From Branchiibius sp. NY16-3462-2 (GTDB taxonomy: Bacteria; Actinomycetota; Actinomycetes; Actinomycetales; Dermatophilaceae): a stretch of 5,970 nt of DNA. This document shows, in pieces, positions 5,167-5,970 of this stretch (positions within the stretch are counted from its first letter, which is position 1; every line of letters starts with the position of its first letter). Under the pieces are notes generated by a model. The model was not told where the DNA came from. It searched no databases and saw only the letters and a list, made by a program, of their open reading frames with translations. The translations under genes and the position numbers were made by a program. The DNA is taken from the NCBI RefSeq assembly GCF_001594145.1, contig NZ_LVCF01000016.1, forward strand, positions 1-5,970. Reading direction: 5' to 3'.

Positions 5167-5459
5167 TGGTTGCCGAGCAGCCCCAACGCCGGAAGATGAC
5201 CGCCAAGGAAGCCGCCGCACGGCTCGGGGTCTCCGTTCGCACTGTTCAACGCATCGTCGCGGAGCCGCGCGAGGAATATCTCGCCCGCGCGGCCGCTCTG
5301 CGCGAGCAAGTCCTCCAACTCCGGGAGGTCGAGAAGCTGCCCTATAAGGAGATCTCCGAGCGGCTCGGCATCCCCGCCAGCAGCGCCCGCCGCATCATCG
5401 CCGAGTCTCGTAAGCAGCAGCGCCGTCTCAGCTCCGGACCAACTCAGGCCGCTAGTTGA
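5166..5459 (+). CDS. repB: RepB, origin-binding helix-turn-helix protein
   Basis: The product has 97 residues. In the pAL5000 family RepB binds the origin and its own promoter region and works with RepA. Two helix-turn-helix motifs are visible: MTAKEAAARLGVSVRTVQRI (11-30) and LPYKEISERLGIPASSARRI (58-77). They are joined by a charged helix at about 34-57, giving a layout like the region 4 fold of sigma factors noted for pAL5000 RepB. The tail is basic (SRKQQRR). The ATG shares its A with the repA TGA stop, which is typical of these operons. Two stops in a row (TGA TAA, 5457-5462) close the gene. It is probably the last gene of the rep transcript. Confidence 0.9.
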   Translation: MVAEQPQRRKMTAKEAAARLGVSVRTVQRIVAEPREEYLARAAALREQVLQLREVEKLPYKEISERLGIPASSARRIIAESRKQQRRLSSGPTQAAS

Positions 5460-5639
5460 TAAGTAGCTGAATGCCCCCTTGCGACAGTTGAGTTTTCAGT
5501 AGTCGCGGTTATCGGTACCTGGTGCCAGACTCGGGGACTGCGGGCCGAGGAAGAGATGGCTGAGCACCTGGGGCCTGGCGGCGGCAAGCACGGCCTCGCC
5601 GTTGGCGCAGTCAAGAGCAACAACTGGAAGGGGAGCAAG
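5460..5639 (+). promoter_or_regulatory. Spacer after repB with a weak candidate promoter
   Basis: About 180 bp lies between repB and the TTG start of the secreted-protein gene. TTGAGT (5488-5493) and TATCGG (5510-5515) are 16 bp apart and could act as a weak -35/-10 pair. No convincing rho-independent terminator follows repB, so read-through from rep is possible. The frame beginning at ATG 5556 runs into the secreted-protein gene, but GAGG lies only a few nt from that ATG and the extra residues would place 28 polar residues before the signal peptide. Confidence 0.3.
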
Positions 5640-5891
5640 TTGAACAAGACGATCATTGCCGGGAGGCGGGTGCTGGCAGTTTTGACAGCATCCTTGCTGT
5701 TGGGGCTAGGGGCGACGTGCGAAGCATCAGCCACGGCGGCCGTCACTACCAAATCCGCGCCGACGGCCCTCGCAGCCGGAAACGACTACTACGTGGTTGG
5801 AACTTGGTATAAATCGCAGGCAAGTTGCGCCTCCTACGCCGGCTGTCGATGCCGTCTGAATACTGACCCCGTGGTGCCGACTGAAAGTTGA
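5640..5891 (+). pseudogene. 5' part of IS-disrupted small secreted-protein gene
   Basis: The gene starts at TTG 5640 behind a strong ribosome binding site, GGAAGGGGAG (5626-5635). Residues 1-33 form a classic signal peptide: basic NKTIIAGRR, hydrophobic VLAVLTASLLLGLG, and a probable cut near ASATA-AV. No good lipobox precedes Cys26. The mature part begins AVTTKSAPTALAAGNDYYVV and reaches SCASYAG before the IS enters at 5844. The last 15 codons (5844-5888) come from the IS, and TGA at 5889-5891 ends an 83-residue truncated product. With the IS and one CCGGC removed, the frame continues at 194 and gives about 112 residues with two mature cysteines (in SCASYAG and DDFSC) able to form a disulfide. 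The function is unknown; a small exported or antimicrobial-like protein is possible but unproven. Confidence 0.75.
5839..5843. repeat. Target-site duplication CCGGC (left flank of IS)
   Basis: CCGGC precedes the IS left terminus TGTCGATG and is identical to 189-193 after the right terminus. The last codons of the intact reading frame here are GCC GGC (Ala-Gly). Confidence 0.8.
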
Positions 5892-5970
5892 CCCCTGTCT
5901 CGGCACTCTGGGCGGGTGATGAGTGTGGAGGACTGGGCGGAGATCCGCCGGTTGCATAACGGCGAGGGTG
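5844..5970 (+). mobile_element. Left end of an IS21-family insertion sequence (partial)
   Basis: The element begins TGTCGATGCCGTCTG at 5844. Its outer repeat (5844-5869) pairs with the right-end repeat 163-188 in 21 of 26 positions. An inner repeat TGCCGACTGAAAGTTGACCC (5875-5894) matches 138-157 read in reverse complement at 18 of 20. The istA gene starts 75 nt inside. The same orientation, repeats and target duplication at 1-188 show that both are ends of one element or of two copies of it. Confidence 0.88.
5919..5970 (+). CDS. istA: IS21-family transposase IstA (5' fragment)
   Basis: Seventeen codons are visible: MSVEDWAEIRRLHNGEG. The sequence (S)VEDWAEIRRLH..EG is the well-known N-terminus of actinobacterial IstA proteins and leads into the helix-turn-helix that binds the IS ends. 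ATG 5919 is chosen; GTG 5916 is an alternative. The rest, including the DDE catalytic core and the partner ATPase gene istB, lies outside the window. Confidence 0.85.
   Translation, partial: MSVEDWAEIRRLHNGEG

Noticed and set aside
5444..5752. Leftward open frame between repB and the secreted-protein gene
   Set aside because: It is antisense to the signal peptide region, overlaps the repB end and has no plausible domain.
1..5970. Composite transposon: unit flanked by two directly oriented IS21 copies
   Set aside because: The flanking repeats and the in-frame rebuilding of a gene from the two ends are explained by one insertion into a circle. A linear composite transposon would not restore a gene across its outer ends. 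An integrated plasmid bounded by two IS copies remains possible.
1..5970. CRISPR array, tRNA, rRNA, toxin-antitoxin or type IV secretion genes
   Set aside because: No regularly spaced repeats, no tRNA-like cloverleaf and no recognisable TA or conjugation machinery were found beyond mobC and the relaxase.

Overview
The window looks like nearly all of a small mobilizable plasmid from a high-GC actinomycete. The evidence is a RepA/RepB pair of the pAL5000 type (known from Mycobacterium, Rhodococcus, Gordonia and relatives), strong G/C bias at third codon positions, GTG/TTG starts, and a MobC-relaxase pair of the form common on actinobacterial plasmids. The species cannot be named from the sequence.

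Layout: 1-188 is the inner right end of an IS21-family insertion sequence. 194-328 is the 3' part of a small secreted-protein gene. 310-834 (start uncertain) and 844-1137 are two unrecognised rightward genes, the second encoding a two-helix membrane protein. A leftward operon of mobC (3635-3219), relaxase (3222-1768) and an HTH/coiled-coil protein (1723-1112) follows. 3636-4254 is a divergent control region rich in inverted and direct repeats, where oriT and the replication origin most likely lie. repA (4255-5166) and repB (5166-5459) run rightward, followed by the 5' part of the secreted-protein gene (5640-5843) and the left end of an IS21-family element with the start of istA (5844-5970).

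The central observation concerns the two ends. The IS ends at 188 and 5844 are imperfect inverted repeats and each abuts the same 5-bp sequence CCGGC (189-193 and 5839-5843), as expected of a target duplication. Removing the IS and one CCGGC joins 5843 to 194 in frame and restores one coherent secreted protein of about 112 residues. This implies that the molecule is circular (about 5,650 bp without the IS), with one IS21-family copy inside the secreted-protein gene, and that the window is cut within that IS. An IS-flanked integrated copy of the same circle would look identical here.

Working together: RepA and RepB should drive theta-type replication from an origin upstream of repA. MobC and the relaxase should form the relaxosome at an oriT just upstream of mobC, with transfer machinery supplied by another element because none is visible here. 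The cargo (secreted protein, 310-834 product, membrane protein) has no recognised function and its first gene is disrupted by the IS.
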